Of a stretch of 64,000 nt of DNA, positions 1 through 9,169 are shown in pieces. Each line of letters opens with the position of its first letter. Position 1 is the stretch's first letter. The notes below the pieces were generated by a model, which saw nothing but the letters and a program-made list of their open reading frames with translations, had not been told where the DNA came from and ran no database searches. The translations under genes and the position numbers were made by a program. The stretch is from Sinanaerobacter sp. ZZT-01 (GTDB lineage: Bacteria > Bacillota > Clostridia > Peptostreptococcales > Anaerovoracaceae): positions 3,224,001 through 3,288,000 of the forward strand of contig NZ_CP141728.1 of NCBI RefSeq assembly GCF_035621135.1, read 5' to 3'.

Positions 1-90
1 ACATATTCAGAAAATAAATGTTTTTTTATTATTAAAATTAGTGTCAATAATTTTAATCTAACTTGGAGCAAAGTGTGGGGGAAATAAACA

Positions 91-120
91 GCCACTACTT
101 TTTTTGATAAAAATAGTGGC
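91..120 (-). terminator. Hairpin closing the cobalamin-riboswitch operon
   Basis: An inverted repeat with GCCACTA and TAGTGGC arms, extended by A/T pairs, lies about 45 bases past the stop of the last gene of the operon. Read on the minus strand it is followed by a T-rich stretch interrupted by other bases. It is a plausible but not a strong intrinsic terminator. No gene is visible between position 1 and this hairpin. Confidence 0.5.
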
Positions 121-165
121 GTTTATTACTTTTTTCATTTTTTATTTAATGAATTTTATATTCTG

Positions 166-1290
166 CTATTCTTGTGTTTTAAATTTGCCGAATTCACTGT
201 AATCCTGCACCATCTGTTCATAAAAAGGTTTTCCCAGCAATTTCGTATAGATTTCATCTGCCTTTTTTTCTGGATCAATATCCTTAAACTCCTGCGGATA
301 AAGAACCGTTCCCATATAATAAGCATCTGCAATTGCTGTTTCAACATTTGTCCTCAAAAGAATGAACGGAAGCTGTACATGGACGTGGTCATTCTTAAAC
401 GCCGTTAAGGATTGATAAAAAGCTGTGTTTTTTTCATAGTCTTTCTGAACAATTTGATAGCCGTCCAGATCAATGAAAATATACTCCGGATCCCATGTCA
501 GCAATTGTTCTTTATCAATCATTAAGGAGCCTTTTTTACCGGTCTGATCCACAACATTATTTACTTGAAGGATATTTGTCAAGGAATAGTCTCCCTGTGT
601 ACTCTCAATTCCCTGTGGCCCCTTATTCCCCAATGCACCAATATAAACCGTGGGTTTGTCTTCCTCTTTTATCTGCGACGTTCTTGTTGTCAAATCTGCT
701 TCATACTCCTTCAAGATTGCAACCACTTCCTCCGCATGTTCCTCTTCTCCCGTTATTATCCCGATTAAGCGCAGAGAATCTAAGATTTCTTGATTGAAAA
801 TCCCGCCATTCTCTCCATAGCTTAGAACCACGACAGGTATTCCTGTTTTTTCTTGAAGTTCATCTGCTGATGCGGCGTCCATCGCATACGTATTAAAAAT
901 CACATCGGGCGCAACCGTTAAAATCTGCTCTGGATCTGCGGTTCCGGTCGGTCCTCCTTGCCCAATAATCGGAAGAGACTCAAAAATCGATTGATTCATC
1001 ACAGAATAAGGAACTCCGGTTTGTCCTTCCGTTTCTTTTTTCTCAATACCGACTAATTGATCCAGCGGTGCCACATAGGTATATAAGCGCAAAGCTCCAA
1101 CCCCTACATTGACAAATTGATCCGCATCCTGTGGGATTTCTACCTTTCTTCCAAGCATATCGGTAACTGTTATCACCTTCTCCTCCACATCATCTTTTAT
1201 ATCGTTGCTTGAACAAGCAGTCATCAAAGTTAAAATCAACAGGAATGCAAGAAAAGTCGGCCATTTTTTACTCTTTTGTTTCATTTTCAT
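166..1290 (-). CDS. Substrate-binding lipoprotein, BtuF/FecB type
   Basis: A 374-residue extracytoplasmic binding protein of the Fe/B12 periplasmic-binding family (PF01497 type). The N-terminus is a lipoprotein signal: basic residues, a hydrophobic stretch and LMTAC, with Cys26 as the lipidation site. Two typical family segments are visible: DMLGRKVEIP after the signal and DPEQILTVAPDVIF near residue 125. It is the last gene of the riboswitch operon and sits 18 bases after an ATPase and FecCD permease, so it should capture the ligand for that importer. Family ligands are corrinoids, haem or ferric chelates. The upstream cobalamin riboswitch favours a corrinoid or a cobalt chelate, which is inference. 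Two ATG codons two residues apart could each be the start. Confidence 0.85.
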   Translation of the reverse strand: MKMKQKSKKWPTFLAFLLILTLMTACSSNDIKDDVEEKVITVTDMLGRKVEIPQDADQFVNVGVGALRLYTYVAPLDQLVGIEKKETEGQTGVPYSVMNQSIFESLPIIGQGGPTGTADPEQILTVAPDVIFNTYAMDAASADELQEKTGIPVVVLSYGENGGIFNQEILDSLRLIGIITGEEEHAEEVVAILKEYEADLTTRTSQIKEEDKPTVYIGALGNKGPQGIESTQGDYSLTNILQVNNVVDQTGKKGSLMIDKEQLLTWDPEYIFIDLDGYQIVQKDYEKNTAFYQSLTAFKNDHVHVQLPFILLRTNVETAIADAYYMGTVLYPQEFKDIDPEKKADEIYTKLLGKPFYEQMVQDYSEFGKFKTQE

Positions 1291-1308
1291 TTCACCCTTT
1301 CAAACAAT

Positions 1309-2061
1309 CTATGCAGGTACTACAATACGGCGAGTACCATGTTCTAATATCTCTACAGGGAGTGCGTAGACTTGAGCAATATTACTTTCGGTAATGATTC
1401 CCGCATCTCCTGCGGCATAAATGCGGCCTTCTTTCATAAGAATAAATCGATCCGCGTAGCGAAGTGCTAAGTTTAAATCATGCATGCTGATTACAGAGGT
1501 GATGTCTGCGCTTAATGTAATTGCTCGAATGCTCTGCATTACATCCACCTGATTTTTTAAATCCAAATGGTTGGTTGGTTCATCCATCAAAAGAATCTTC
1601 GGTTTTTGAGCGATGGCTCTTGCGATCGCCACTTTTTGAAGCTCTCCCCCGCTTAGCTGCTCCAAATATCTCATAGAGAAATCAGAAAGGCCAAGCTCTT
1701 GTAAGACGCTGCCTACAATTTCAATGTCATTCGAATGAATTCTGCATCCTATATGTGGCGTTCTCCCCAATAACACGGCATCAAAGACTGTATTCATGCT
1801 TCGATGATGGTGCTGCTCAACATATCCGATTCTCTTTGCCAAATCTTTTCCTTTTAACTTTGTGATATCCTCAGAACCGATGATTACGCTGCCTGCCGTA
1901 GGTTTTAAAACTTGATTGATACATTTCAGCAGAGTCGTCTTTCCAGTTCCATTCGGTCCCAATATTGCGACAAGCTCTCCCTGCTTTGCTTCAAAGCCTG
2001 CATCTTTTAAAACTTCTTTTCCCGGATAGCTGAATTTTATATTATTTACAGTCAAATTCAT
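1309..2061 (-). CDS. ABC transporter ATPase, BtuD/FecE type
   Basis: A 250-residue ATP-binding subunit of a cobalamin/ferric-chelate importer. Walker A (GPNGTGKT, 35-42), signature LSGGE (136-140), Walker B ILLMDE (156-161) and the switch His in SMHDLN (about 193) are all present, so it should be active. The sequence EPTNHLDL after Walker B is typical of the FecE/BtuD group. Its start overlaps the stop of the FecCD permease gene by four bases, indicating translational coupling. The ligand is not readable from this subunit; the cobalamin riboswitch at the head of the operon points to corrinoid or cobalt-chelate uptake. Confidence 0.88.
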   Translation of the reverse strand: MNLTVNNIKFSYPGKEVLKDAGFEAKQGELVAILGPNGTGKTTLLKCINQVLKPTAGSVIIGSEDITKLKGKDLAKRIGYVEQHHHRSMNTVFDAVLLGRTPHIGCRIHSNDIEIVGSVLQELGLSDFSMRYLEQLSGGELQKVAIARAIAQKPKILLMDEPTNHLDLKNQVDVMQSIRAITLSADITSVISMHDLNLALRYADRFILMKEGRIYAAGDAGIITESNIAQVYALPVEILEHGTRRIVVPA

Positions 2062-3158
2062 GTTTTTGAATACCCCCTTACTAATAAAAATAAGAATAAC
2101 GGAGCACCAAAAAAGGAGGTAATCACCCCTACCGGCAAAACCACAGGAGATAGCAGTGTTCTTGCTATGGTATCCGATAGTAAAAGTAAAAAAGAACCCA
2201 TGATGGCGGACGCAGGTATTAAAAACCGATGATCCGCCCCAAGTAATCGTTTCATCATCTGCGGTGCAACCAACCCTACAAATCCGATGATACCCATAAA
2301 GGAAACGGAAATGGCCGTCAGCAAGGAGGCAGCAAACATACTCTCAAATCGTACCTTGCTCACATCAACACCAAGACTTCTCGCAGACTCTTCCCCGCTG
2401 TCGATTGCATTATAATCCCATCGATGAAAAAACACATAGACGCAAGCCGCAGCCGTTACAAGAAATAAAAGCTTTAGTTCAGACCATGAGATACGTCCCA
2501 AATCACCAAAAGTCCAAAACACCATGGCTGCCACTTGATAATCCGATGCAAAATATTGAATCAGTGTAGAACCTGCACTGAAAAGAGAACTGAATGCTAC
2601 ACCAGCCAACACAATGGATTCTGGTGAAAAGCTTTTGATTCTTGCAATCAGTAAAATAAAAAACATAGCAATGACGGCTCCCACAAAAGCACAAATCGTT
2701 ACCAGATACGGATTGCTGATCATAACAGCTTCTGAACTATTTCGAACAACTCCGGCATTAAAAAATACAATAGCGATATTAGCACCAAAAGCAGCTGCAC
2801 CGGAAATCCCCAATGTGGAAGGAGATGCCAATGGATTGCGCAAATTTGTCTGCATGACACAGCCTGCCAAAGCCAGTCCTGCACCTGCAAAAATGCCGGC
2901 TAAAATTCTTGGCATCCGTATATTCCACAATACAATTGCCGCTAACTCATCATTTGAATGGAAAAAAGCATTGATAATTTCAATAAAAGCAGTCGGAGCC
3001 GCCCCTTTATTCAATGCATAAAAAGCGATGATGACGGTACTTGCAATAAAAGTTAAAATTATAAGCTTGTTTCGTCTCACTCGATTTTTATATAAAGTGA
3101 TACTTTTATTTCGATTCATTTCTTCTAAATCTTGATGTCCTTTATTTTTTGGCATCAT
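2058..3158 (-). CDS. FecCD/BtuC-type ABC permease
   Basis: A 366-residue integral membrane permease of the FecCD family. It has a basic N-terminus followed by about nine or ten hydrophobic segments, and the family-typical stretches RMPRILAGIFAGAGLALAG, NPLASPSTLGISGAAAFGA and GFVGLVAPQMMKRLLG. It is flanked by a matching ATPase and binding lipoprotein, making a complete BtuFCD/FecBCD-like importer. The longest start overlaps the end of the TrmO gene by 17 bases with no clear Shine-Dalgarno; an internal ATG at codon 14 is an alternative. Cargo is inferred to be a corrinoid or metal chelate from the riboswitch. Confidence 0.87.
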   Translation of the reverse strand: MMPKNKGHQDLEEMNRNKSITLYKNRVRRNKLIILTFIASTVIIAFYALNKGAAPTAFIEIINAFFHSNDELAAIVLWNIRMPRILAGIFAGAGLALAGCVMQTNLRNPLASPSTLGISGAAAFGANIAIVFFNAGVVRNSSEAVMISNPYLVTICAFVGAVIAMFFILLIARIKSFSPESIVLAGVAFSSLFSAGSTLIQYFASDYQVAAMVFWTFGDLGRISWSELKLLFLVTAAACVYVFFHRWDYNAIDSGEESARSLGVDVSKVRFESMFAASLLTAISVSFMGIIGFVGLVAPQMMKRLLGADHRFLIPASAIMGSFLLLLSDTIARTLLSPVVLPVGVITSFFGAPLFLFLLVRGYSKT

Positions 3159-3588
3159 GACATCCAGTCCGAATCGAACATGCCTCCGGATAACTATCCA
3201 CCTCAGTCGAATATCCTTTGATATCTAGAATCGGACTCCCATCTAAAGCATCCAGGCCGGTCACCTGAATCAATCTTCCTTCCACATTAATTATTTTGCA
3301 GACACAAAATGCGATGGGATTCGGACGGTTTGGTGATCTGGTCGAAAAAACACCTAATTCTTCCTGCTGCCAAGGCGGAGCAGATTGAAGAATCTCTCTG
3401 TTCGCTTGGTCTCCCCAATAAAGCACAATTACATGAGATAAACGCTCGATTCCCTTCATCGCATCTGCATAATCCATAAAAATTTCCATCGTTGCTGTCT
3501 CCTCAGAAAGTTTACCTTGGCGCGGTGCACTTCCCTTTGTCTTATAAGGACTATGTACTAATCCAATTTGTTTTAGTTCCATCTTCAA
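3142..3588 (-). CDS. trmO: TrmO/TsaA-family SAM-dependent methyltransferase, single domain
   Basis: A 148-residue protein with the core motifs of the TrmO (YaeB/TsaA) family: an N-terminal IGLVHSPYKTKGSAPRQG segment, STRSPNRPNPIA (about 82-93) and LDALDGSPILDIKGY (about 113-127). In E. coli, TrmO N6-methylates t6A at position 37 of tRNA-Thr and carries an extra C-terminal domain, which is missing here. The short form sits between a MATE exporter and a FecCD permease, within a cobalamin-riboswitch transcript. This suggests it may act on a small molecule or metal ligand rather than tRNA, but that is inference. The gene overlaps the next by 17 bases. Confidence 0.85.
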   Translation of the reverse strand: MKMELKQIGLVHSPYKTKGSAPRQGKLSEETATMEIFMDYADAMKGIERLSHVIVLYWGDQANREILQSAPPWQQEELGVFSTRSPNRPNPIAFCVCKIINVEGRLIQVTGLDALDGSPILDIKGYSTEVDSYPEACSIRTGCHDAKK

Positions 3589-3642
3589 TCAATCCTTTCC
3601 GAACTTGTCTCACTAAATAAACAATAACTTTTTATCGAGCTG

Positions 3643-4989
3643 TTACTTTACAGCACTAGATAACATGCCTTTTTTATTCAATATGCTTTTTATCATCAGC
3701 AAAAGAATAACCGCAGCAGACCATGAAATCGGATAAATTGCAGCAACGCCCCTTACATCCTGCCATTTCATCAACATAAGATATAAAGCTGAAATTCTTA
3801 CTACGCAGAAACTAAATACGGTAATTGCCATTGGCAGATTCGCCATCCCTCTTCCTCTTAACTCACAGTTCAAGCATTCATAAATCACATAGAGAAAATA
3901 AAACGGCATCGTTACTCTCATAATTTGGCATCCATAAAAAATAACTTTTGTATTCTCTGTAAAAAGCAACATAACGAGACTCCCATTAAACAAGAGCAGC
4001 ATACTCATACAAACAGTCATTCCGACTCCCCAAAGGATAGAAAATTTCATTCCTTTTCGAATTCTTAAAAATTGACCCGCCCCATAATTTTGTCCGACGA
4101 AAGAAATAACTGCTTGACCCAATGCCAAAATAGGCAGATAAATTGCCATTTCGATTCGAAAATAATCGGTAAACGCTGCAATTACGTGGATACCAAATTG
4201 ATTGATTTGTGATTGAAGCATAATATTAGAAAAAGTAATAACCATCGCTTGAATTCCGGATGGTATTCCAAAAATCATGATTCGCTTCAAATATTTTAAC
4301 TGAAAACCATTGAATGTAAAATTAAGTCTGATCTTTCTTTTTCTGCCATGCAAATAAAACAGCGTCAACCCCGCAGCTATACTTTGAGATAGAAAACTTG
4401 AAAAAGCAGCCCCTTCAACACCTTTATTGAGATAGATTATAAAAATAATATCACCGATGATATTTAAAAGGCCCCCAACCGTTTGAAACATCATAGGGTG
4501 TTTTGAATCACTCGTTGCTCTTAGAATTCCAGAAGATAAATTAAATAAGATAATTCCAGGCATACTGAGCATATAAATCCGCAGATAATTTACAGCCATC
4601 TGCAAAATTCTGTCTGGTGTATTCATCCAACTAAGAAAGAGGGGAGCAAAGGTCAGTCCCAGCGCCATAACCACAATTCCGCCCCCGATTCCTGAAATCC
4701 ATACAGTTTGAATAATTGATTTTAAGGCATCGTTGTCTTCTCTCCCAAATTCATGTGCAGCTACAACATTTGTTCCAATTGCCATTCCATTAAAAAAGCC
4801 AATCATACAAGTAACAATTAAAGCACTTGCGCCTACTGCTGCGGTCGCCTCAGCCCCAACATATCGCCCGATTATAATTAAATCTACCACACTGTAGCAC
4901 TGTTGGATGAGGCTCGATATCAGAATGGGGATTAAAAATCTCAAAATTGATTGTGATACACTTCCTTCTGTCAGCCTATTTTCTTCCAT
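3643..4989 (-). CDS. MATE family multidrug/cation antiporter
   Basis: A 448-residue protein with about twelve hydrophobic segments in two homologous halves. It has MATE signatures such as LIIIGRYVGAEATAAVGAS near the N-terminus and GLLNIIGDIIFI in the first half. MATE proteins export organic cations or metabolites using Na+ or H+ gradients. The ATG directly follows the stop codon of the preceding ATPase gene, so translation is probably coupled. An exporter inside a cobalamin-controlled uptake operon is unusual. It could secrete a metal-scavenging compound that the two importers recover, which is inference; the substrate is unknown. Confidence 0.85.
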   Translation of the reverse strand: MEENRLTEGSVSQSILRFLIPILISSLIQQCYSVVDLIIIGRYVGAEATAAVGASALIVTCMIGFFNGMAIGTNVVAAHEFGREDNDALKSIIQTVWISGIGGGIVVMALGLTFAPLFLSWMNTPDRILQMAVNYLRIYMLSMPGIILFNLSSGILRATSDSKHPMMFQTVGGLLNIIGDIIFIIYLNKGVEGAAFSSFLSQSIAAGLTLFYLHGRKRKIRLNFTFNGFQLKYLKRIMIFGIPSGIQAMVITFSNIMLQSQINQFGIHVIAAFTDYFRIEMAIYLPILALGQAVISFVGQNYGAGQFLRIRKGMKFSILWGVGMTVCMSMLLLFNGSLVMLLFTENTKVIFYGCQIMRVTMPFYFLYVIYECLNCELRGRGMANLPMAITVFSFCVVRISALYLMLMKWQDVRGVAAIYPISWSAAVILLLMIKSILNKKGMLSSAVK

Positions 4990-5952
4990 TTATGCACCAC
5001 TAACGAAATGGCAAGCTACATAATGTTCTTCATCCAGTCTTTTTAATTTCGGCTTTTCGATACGGCATTTCTCTGAACAAACCCTGCAACGGTTTTGAAA
5101 AGCGCATCCATGAGAAAAATCCGATAAGCCAGAAACCTCATTACCAGTTGCACCCATATTCTTTTTATAGTCCATGTCCAAATAAAAAACTGAATCCATA
5201 AGTGTTTTCGTATAAGGATGCTTTGCATTATCTTTCAAGTTACGTCCTGCTATCACTTCAACTATATTTCCAAAATACATTACTGCAATCTGATGAGATA
5301 CCTGCCCTACCAGGTTGATGTCATGACAAATGAAACCCATTGTAATACCTTTTTCTTTCTGAAGCTTCACCAAAAGCTCTATAATACTTTTTTGCACTGA
5401 TACATCTAAGGCAGAGGTTGCTTCATCGCATATAATGATCTCCGGTTCCAAGGCCAAAGCACGTGCAATTCCGATTCGCTGTCTTTGTCCACCACTCAAA
5501 TGATGCGGATAGCGATCGGAAAATTCCGGGCTGAGTTCTACCATTTGAAGATACTTCTTTGCTATCAGATCCCGATCTTTTCGTTTGATTTCTCCATAGT
5601 TAATGAGCGGTTCACAAATAATATCTCTGATTTTCATCTTTGGATTAAAGGCGGCAGATGGATCTTGAAAGATCATTTGAATACGGCGTCTATGCTGTCG
5701 CAATCTTTCCCCTTTCAGCTTCGTGATATCTTTTCCGTGAAAAAGAATTTCCCCCTCTGCTTTTTCCATCTGTACAATCGTTTTCATAAAGGTACTCTTC
5801 CCACAGCCGCTCTCTCCCACAAGTCCAAGTGTTTTTCCTTTATAAAATTTTAGGGAAACGCTATCACATGCAACGAAAGAGCAATTTCTCGCTCTTTTAA
5901 ATCTCTTTGTGAGCTGTTTTGTTTCCAAAATCAAATTTTCTTCACTCAACAT
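4990..5952 (-). CDS. Dpp/Opp/Nik-type ABC ATPase (F subunit)
   Basis: A 320-residue ATP-binding subunit of a peptide/nickel-type importer. Walker A (GESGCGKS, 46-53), signature LSGGQ (152-156) and Walker B IIICDE (172-177) are intact. The C-terminal extension is the oligo_HPY-type tail with four closely spaced cysteines (CAFQNRCRVCSEKC) and a further one near the end. This cysteine-rich tail is common in the family and may bind a metal or an Fe-S cluster. It overlaps the D-subunit gene by eleven bases and pairs with it as the heterodimeric motor for the two permeases upstream in the operon. Confidence 0.87.
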   Translation of the reverse strand: MLSEENLILETKQLTKRFKRARNCSFVACDSVSLKFYKGKTLGLVGESGCGKSTFMKTIVQMEKAEGEILFHGKDITKLKGERLRQHRRRIQMIFQDPSAAFNPKMKIRDIICEPLINYGEIKRKDRDLIAKKYLQMVELSPEFSDRYPHHLSGGQRQRIGIARALALEPEIIICDEATSALDVSVQKSIIELLVKLQKEKGITMGFICHDINLVGQVSHQIAVMYFGNIVEVIAGRNLKDNAKHPYTKTLMDSVFYLDMDYKKNMGATGNEVSGLSDFSHGCAFQNRCRVCSEKCRIEKPKLKRLDEEHYVACHFVSGA

Positions 5953-6730
5953 ATCTCTTCCCTTCTAATGTCGGAACACTCGCAATCAGTCTTTTTGTAT
6001 ATTCACTGGCAGGATTTTTTAAAATGGATTCTCTGTCCCCTTCATCTACAATCTCTCCATCTCTCATGACAATAATTTTATCTGACATATACGCGGCCAC
6101 ACCAAGATTATGCGTCACGATGACAAGGCCTGTACCAAACTCAGCCCTTAAATCCATCATCTGACTTACAATCTGTGCCTGAGTTGTAACATCCAATGCG
6201 CTGGTGGGTTCATCTGCTAACAGCAATTGTGGTTGGAATGTCATCGCCATAGCGATGCCGACTCGCTGCCTCATTCCACCACTTAGTTCAAATGGATAGC
6301 TATGCATAATATGTTCACCGTTTGGAAGCTGCATTCTTTCCAGCATCTCTCTTCCCATATCCCATGCATCTTTTTTTGACATCGTATCATGACTACGTAT
6401 ATATTCTATAAACTGATGCCCGATTTTCCGAATTGGGTTAATCATGGCTCCTGAATCCTGAAATATCATAGAAATTCTGCTGCCTCGGAATTGATCCCAT
6501 TCCTTCCTTGAATAATTCATCACTGAATCCCCATCAAACCGAATATCTCCCTTCGTGACTTTTCCACCGGAAGGCAGCAAACCCATCGCAGCACGAATAA
6601 CGGAAGTTTTTCCACTTCCGCTTTCGCCCACAAGACTTACAATTTGTCCTTTTTTTACTTCTAAATTGAATGCTTGGACAACTGCATCTCTCTTCTGATA
6701 TTCAATTGAAATATTTTCAATGCTCAGCAT
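5942..6730 (-). CDS. Dpp/Opp/Nik-type ABC ATPase (D subunit)
   Basis: A 262-residue ATPase subunit with Walker A (GESGSGKT, 35-42), Q-loop MIFQDSGAMINPI, signature LSGGM (149-153) and Walker B LLADEPTSALDV. It is shorter than the usual 320-330 residues because the C-terminal oligo_HPY tail is almost absent, as in NikD-like subunits. It lies 15 bases after the binding-protein gene with a good GGAGG site, and overlaps the F-subunit gene. The short length fits a nickel/cobalt or chelate transporter somewhat better than a dipeptide one, but this is only suggestive. Confidence 0.86.
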   Translation of the reverse strand: MLSIENISIEYQKRDAVVQAFNLEVKKGQIVSLVGESGSGKTSVIRAAMGLLPSGGKVTKGDIRFDGDSVMNYSRKEWDQFRGSRISMIFQDSGAMINPIRKIGHQFIEYIRSHDTMSKKDAWDMGREMLERMQLPNGEHIMHSYPFELSGGMRQRVGIAMAMTFQPQLLLADEPTSALDVTTQAQIVSQMMDLRAEFGTGLVIVTHNLGVAAYMSDKIIVMRDGEIVDEGDRESILKNPASEYTKRLIASVPTLEGKRYVE

Positions 6731-6745
6731 AATGCCTCCTGCGTT

Positions 6746-8323
6746 TTACTTAGCCGGTTTCATATCTGTTGTAATCCAGTAGTAGTCCGCTGTATGTATT
6801 TCTGCCCCTTCTACCTTCTTTGAACTGCACATATTGCTGTGATAATATCCATGAATTAAAACGGCTGCATCATCAATTAAAATTTGCTGTAGTTCTTCAA
6901 TAATGCCTGCACGGGCTTTTATATCCATCTCGGTTTCTAACTGTCCATACAGTTTATCATACTTCGCATTTGCATATCCACAATAATTAGCACTTGACTT
7001 ACTATACCAGTTATCTAAATACGAATATGGATCTCCCACCGGAACCGTCATCCAATTATTTGCAAGCAAATCATATTCTCCTGCCACTAACATATTCCAT
7101 TCGGTATCTGCATCTGTCGTATTTATCGTTACTTTAATACCAATCAATTCCAATTGTGATGCTACTGCTTCTGTAAAATCCGTCAGATTTCTGCTGTCAT
7201 ACGTTAGATAAGATAAGTCGATCATTTCTCCATTTATTTCACGATACCCATCTCCATCCGAATCGATTATTTCTGCTTTGTCCAAAAGTTTCTTTGCAGC
7301 TTTTATATCATATGGTGTCGCATCCTTTAGATTTTTATATCCATAATCTAATGTAGAAGGAAGAACTGAGCAGCCGGGTGTATACATACCACCTACGGTC
7401 ACATTACACATTGTCTCATCATCCAGTGCCAGCAATACGGCTTTTCGCAGATTTACATCCTTTAAAACTCTCTTTTGATTGATATAAGAAAATCCGCATC
7501 GCATACCGATGGTTTCTGAAACCTGAAAATCGGAAGAGTCTCTTAATTTTTCCAAATCGCTTGTTGTTACAATGTTTTCTACAATATCAATATCGCCGCT
7601 TTGTAACGCCATAGCTTTTGTTGAGCTGTCATCAATAAATATAATATTAACATTTCTATATGGAACCTCTCCGTTCCAATAATATCCATTTGCTTCCATT
7701 GCAATCGATACTCCTGTATCATACTTTTTAATTGCATATGGGCCGGTTCCGATCGGATTGTTTGCAATATCCAGATCGGAATTTACATCCAAAATAGAAA
7801 AGTAAGGATGGGCTAATACCGCACACAAATCTGCATATGGCTTGCTCGTCACAATCTCAACCATACCAGAATCATCATCTGCAATAATCGATTCGTATTG
7901 CATAAATACGGACGGCGTTGAATTTCCGTTACTATTCGCTTCTTGCTCATACATATATTTTATAGAATCCACAACTGCGGAAGCAGTTACATCTTTTCCG
8001 TTGGAGAACTTCACTCCATCCCTAATATGAAATTTCCAATCTGTATTCTCATCGTTTACTTTGAACTTATCACTTATATAGGGCTGCGCATTCATTTCCT
8101 CATCAAAACGAAACAGACCTTCTCCGATGCTGTATCTGGATACGCACCAAGCCGCATTTATCATTGCGGATGGATCTAATGAATCCGAAAAGTTAGTGCA
8201 CCCAAAATTCAATGTCTTACCCTTATCCGCAGAATTCTTATCGCTTGTCCCACATCCGCCAAATATGCTGACAACTATAACTGCAAGCAATACCAATACC
8301 GCAATTCTCTTTTTTAGCTTCAT
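6746..8323 (-). CDS. Family 5 solute-binding lipoprotein (Dpp/Nik type)
   Basis: A 525-residue extracellular binding protein of the SBP_bac_5 family. The N-terminus is a lipoprotein signal with FGGC and lipidation at Cys24. Typical features follow: LDPSAMINAAWCVSRYSIGEGLFRF split over the N-lobe, NPIGTGPYAIKKY, and an Asp-rich loop DSDGDGYREINGE that matches the calcium-binding-like loop common in this family. Family ligands are peptides, nickel or opine-type metallophore complexes. Its place in a cobalamin-riboswitch operon suggests a cobalt or corrinoid-related ligand, which is inference. A strong AGGAGG site precedes the ATG. Confidence 0.87.
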   Translation of the reverse strand: MKLKKRIAVLVLLAVIVVSIFGGCGTSDKNSADKGKTLNFGCTNFSDSLDPSAMINAAWCVSRYSIGEGLFRFDEEMNAQPYISDKFKVNDENTDWKFHIRDGVKFSNGKDVTASAVVDSIKYMYEQEANSNGNSTPSVFMQYESIIADDDSGMVEIVTSKPYADLCAVLAHPYFSILDVNSDLDIANNPIGTGPYAIKKYDTGVSIAMEANGYYWNGEVPYRNVNIIFIDDSSTKAMALQSGDIDIVENIVTTSDLEKLRDSSDFQVSETIGMRCGFSYINQKRVLKDVNLRKAVLLALDDETMCNVTVGGMYTPGCSVLPSTLDYGYKNLKDATPYDIKAAKKLLDKAEIIDSDGDGYREINGEMIDLSYLTYDSRNLTDFTEAVASQLELIGIKVTINTTDADTEWNMLVAGEYDLLANNWMTVPVGDPYSYLDNWYSKSSANYCGYANAKYDKLYGQLETEMDIKARAGIIEELQQILIDDAAVLIHGYYHSNMCSSKKVEGAEIHTADYYWITTDMKPAK

Positions 8324-8341
8324 TTTTTGCCTCCTGTGATT

Positions 8342-9169
8342 TTATATTTGCTTCGGGTCTAATATGTCCCGTAAACAATCGCCTAATAAATTAAATATAA
8401 CGGCTACCACACAAATCGCCATTCCAGGAAATACCATAAGCCATGGACAATCAAACATGTAAGCTCTTCCTTCATTTAGCATAAGCCCCCACTCTGCTAA
8501 TGGTGCTTGTGCTCCAAATCCCAAAAAAGAAAGTCCTGCTAATTCTAAAATCATCGTTCCTATATCCGTAGCAGCTGTAATTATTAGCGTAGGTAATGCG
8601 TTAGGTATTAAATAATATCTTAAAATATCAATATCTTTTGTCCCCATGGTCTGTGCTGCATAGATATAATCCTTATGTCTAATTTTCAAAACCAAACTTC
8701 TTGCAAGCCTTGCATATTTTGTCCAGCTTACCGCCGCAATTGCGATAATTGCATTCGCAATACTAGCCCCTATAATACCTGCCACCGCAATCGCTAAGAC
8801 CATTCCCGGAAAAGAAATCATCATATCCGAAAATCTCATGATTACAGAGTCTATCATGCCGCCATAAAATCCGGAAATCGTTCCAAAAATCGTCCCGACC
8901 AAAAAAATGATACTAACTAAGGCTAATGAAGCCGTCAGCGATATTCGAAGTCCATAAATAACACGAGATAAAACATCTCGCCCCAGCTTATCCGTTCCAA
9001 ACCAGTGTGACGCACTCGGTGAAAGAAATGCTTCCTTTAAATTTGATTCATAAGGGCTGTAAGGCACTATTTTCCGAGCAAATAAAGCAATTAATACAAG
9101 TGCAGCCGCCAATAAAACGAGAATCATAAACTGTTTGTTTTTTCTCATGAATACAACTACTTTTTTCAT
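8342..9169 (-). CDS. Dpp/Opp/Nik-type ABC permease (C subunit)
   Basis: A 275-residue inner-membrane permease with an N-terminal membrane anchor (about residues 13-30) and the binding-protein-dependent transport fold of about five further segments. The motif HWFGTDKLGRDVLSRVIYG, found at the start of nearly all OppC/DppC/NikC proteins, is clear. The EAA-type cytoplasmic loop is seen around YAAQTMGTKDIDILRYYLIP, which contacts the ATPases. It overlaps the B-subunit gene by four bases and is followed 18 bases later by the binding-protein gene. Confidence 0.88.
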   Translation of the reverse strand: MKKVVVFMRKNKQFMILVLLAAALVLIALFARKIVPYSPYESNLKEAFLSPSASHWFGTDKLGRDVLSRVIYGLRISLTASLALVSIIFLVGTIFGTISGFYGGMIDSVIMRFSDMMISFPGMVLAIAVAGIIGASIANAIIAIAAVSWTKYARLARSLVLKIRHKDYIYAAQTMGTKDIDILRYYLIPNALPTLIITAATDIGTMILELAGLSFLGFGAQAPLAEWGLMLNEGRAYMFDCPWLMVFPGMAICVVAVIFNLLGDCLRDILDPKQI

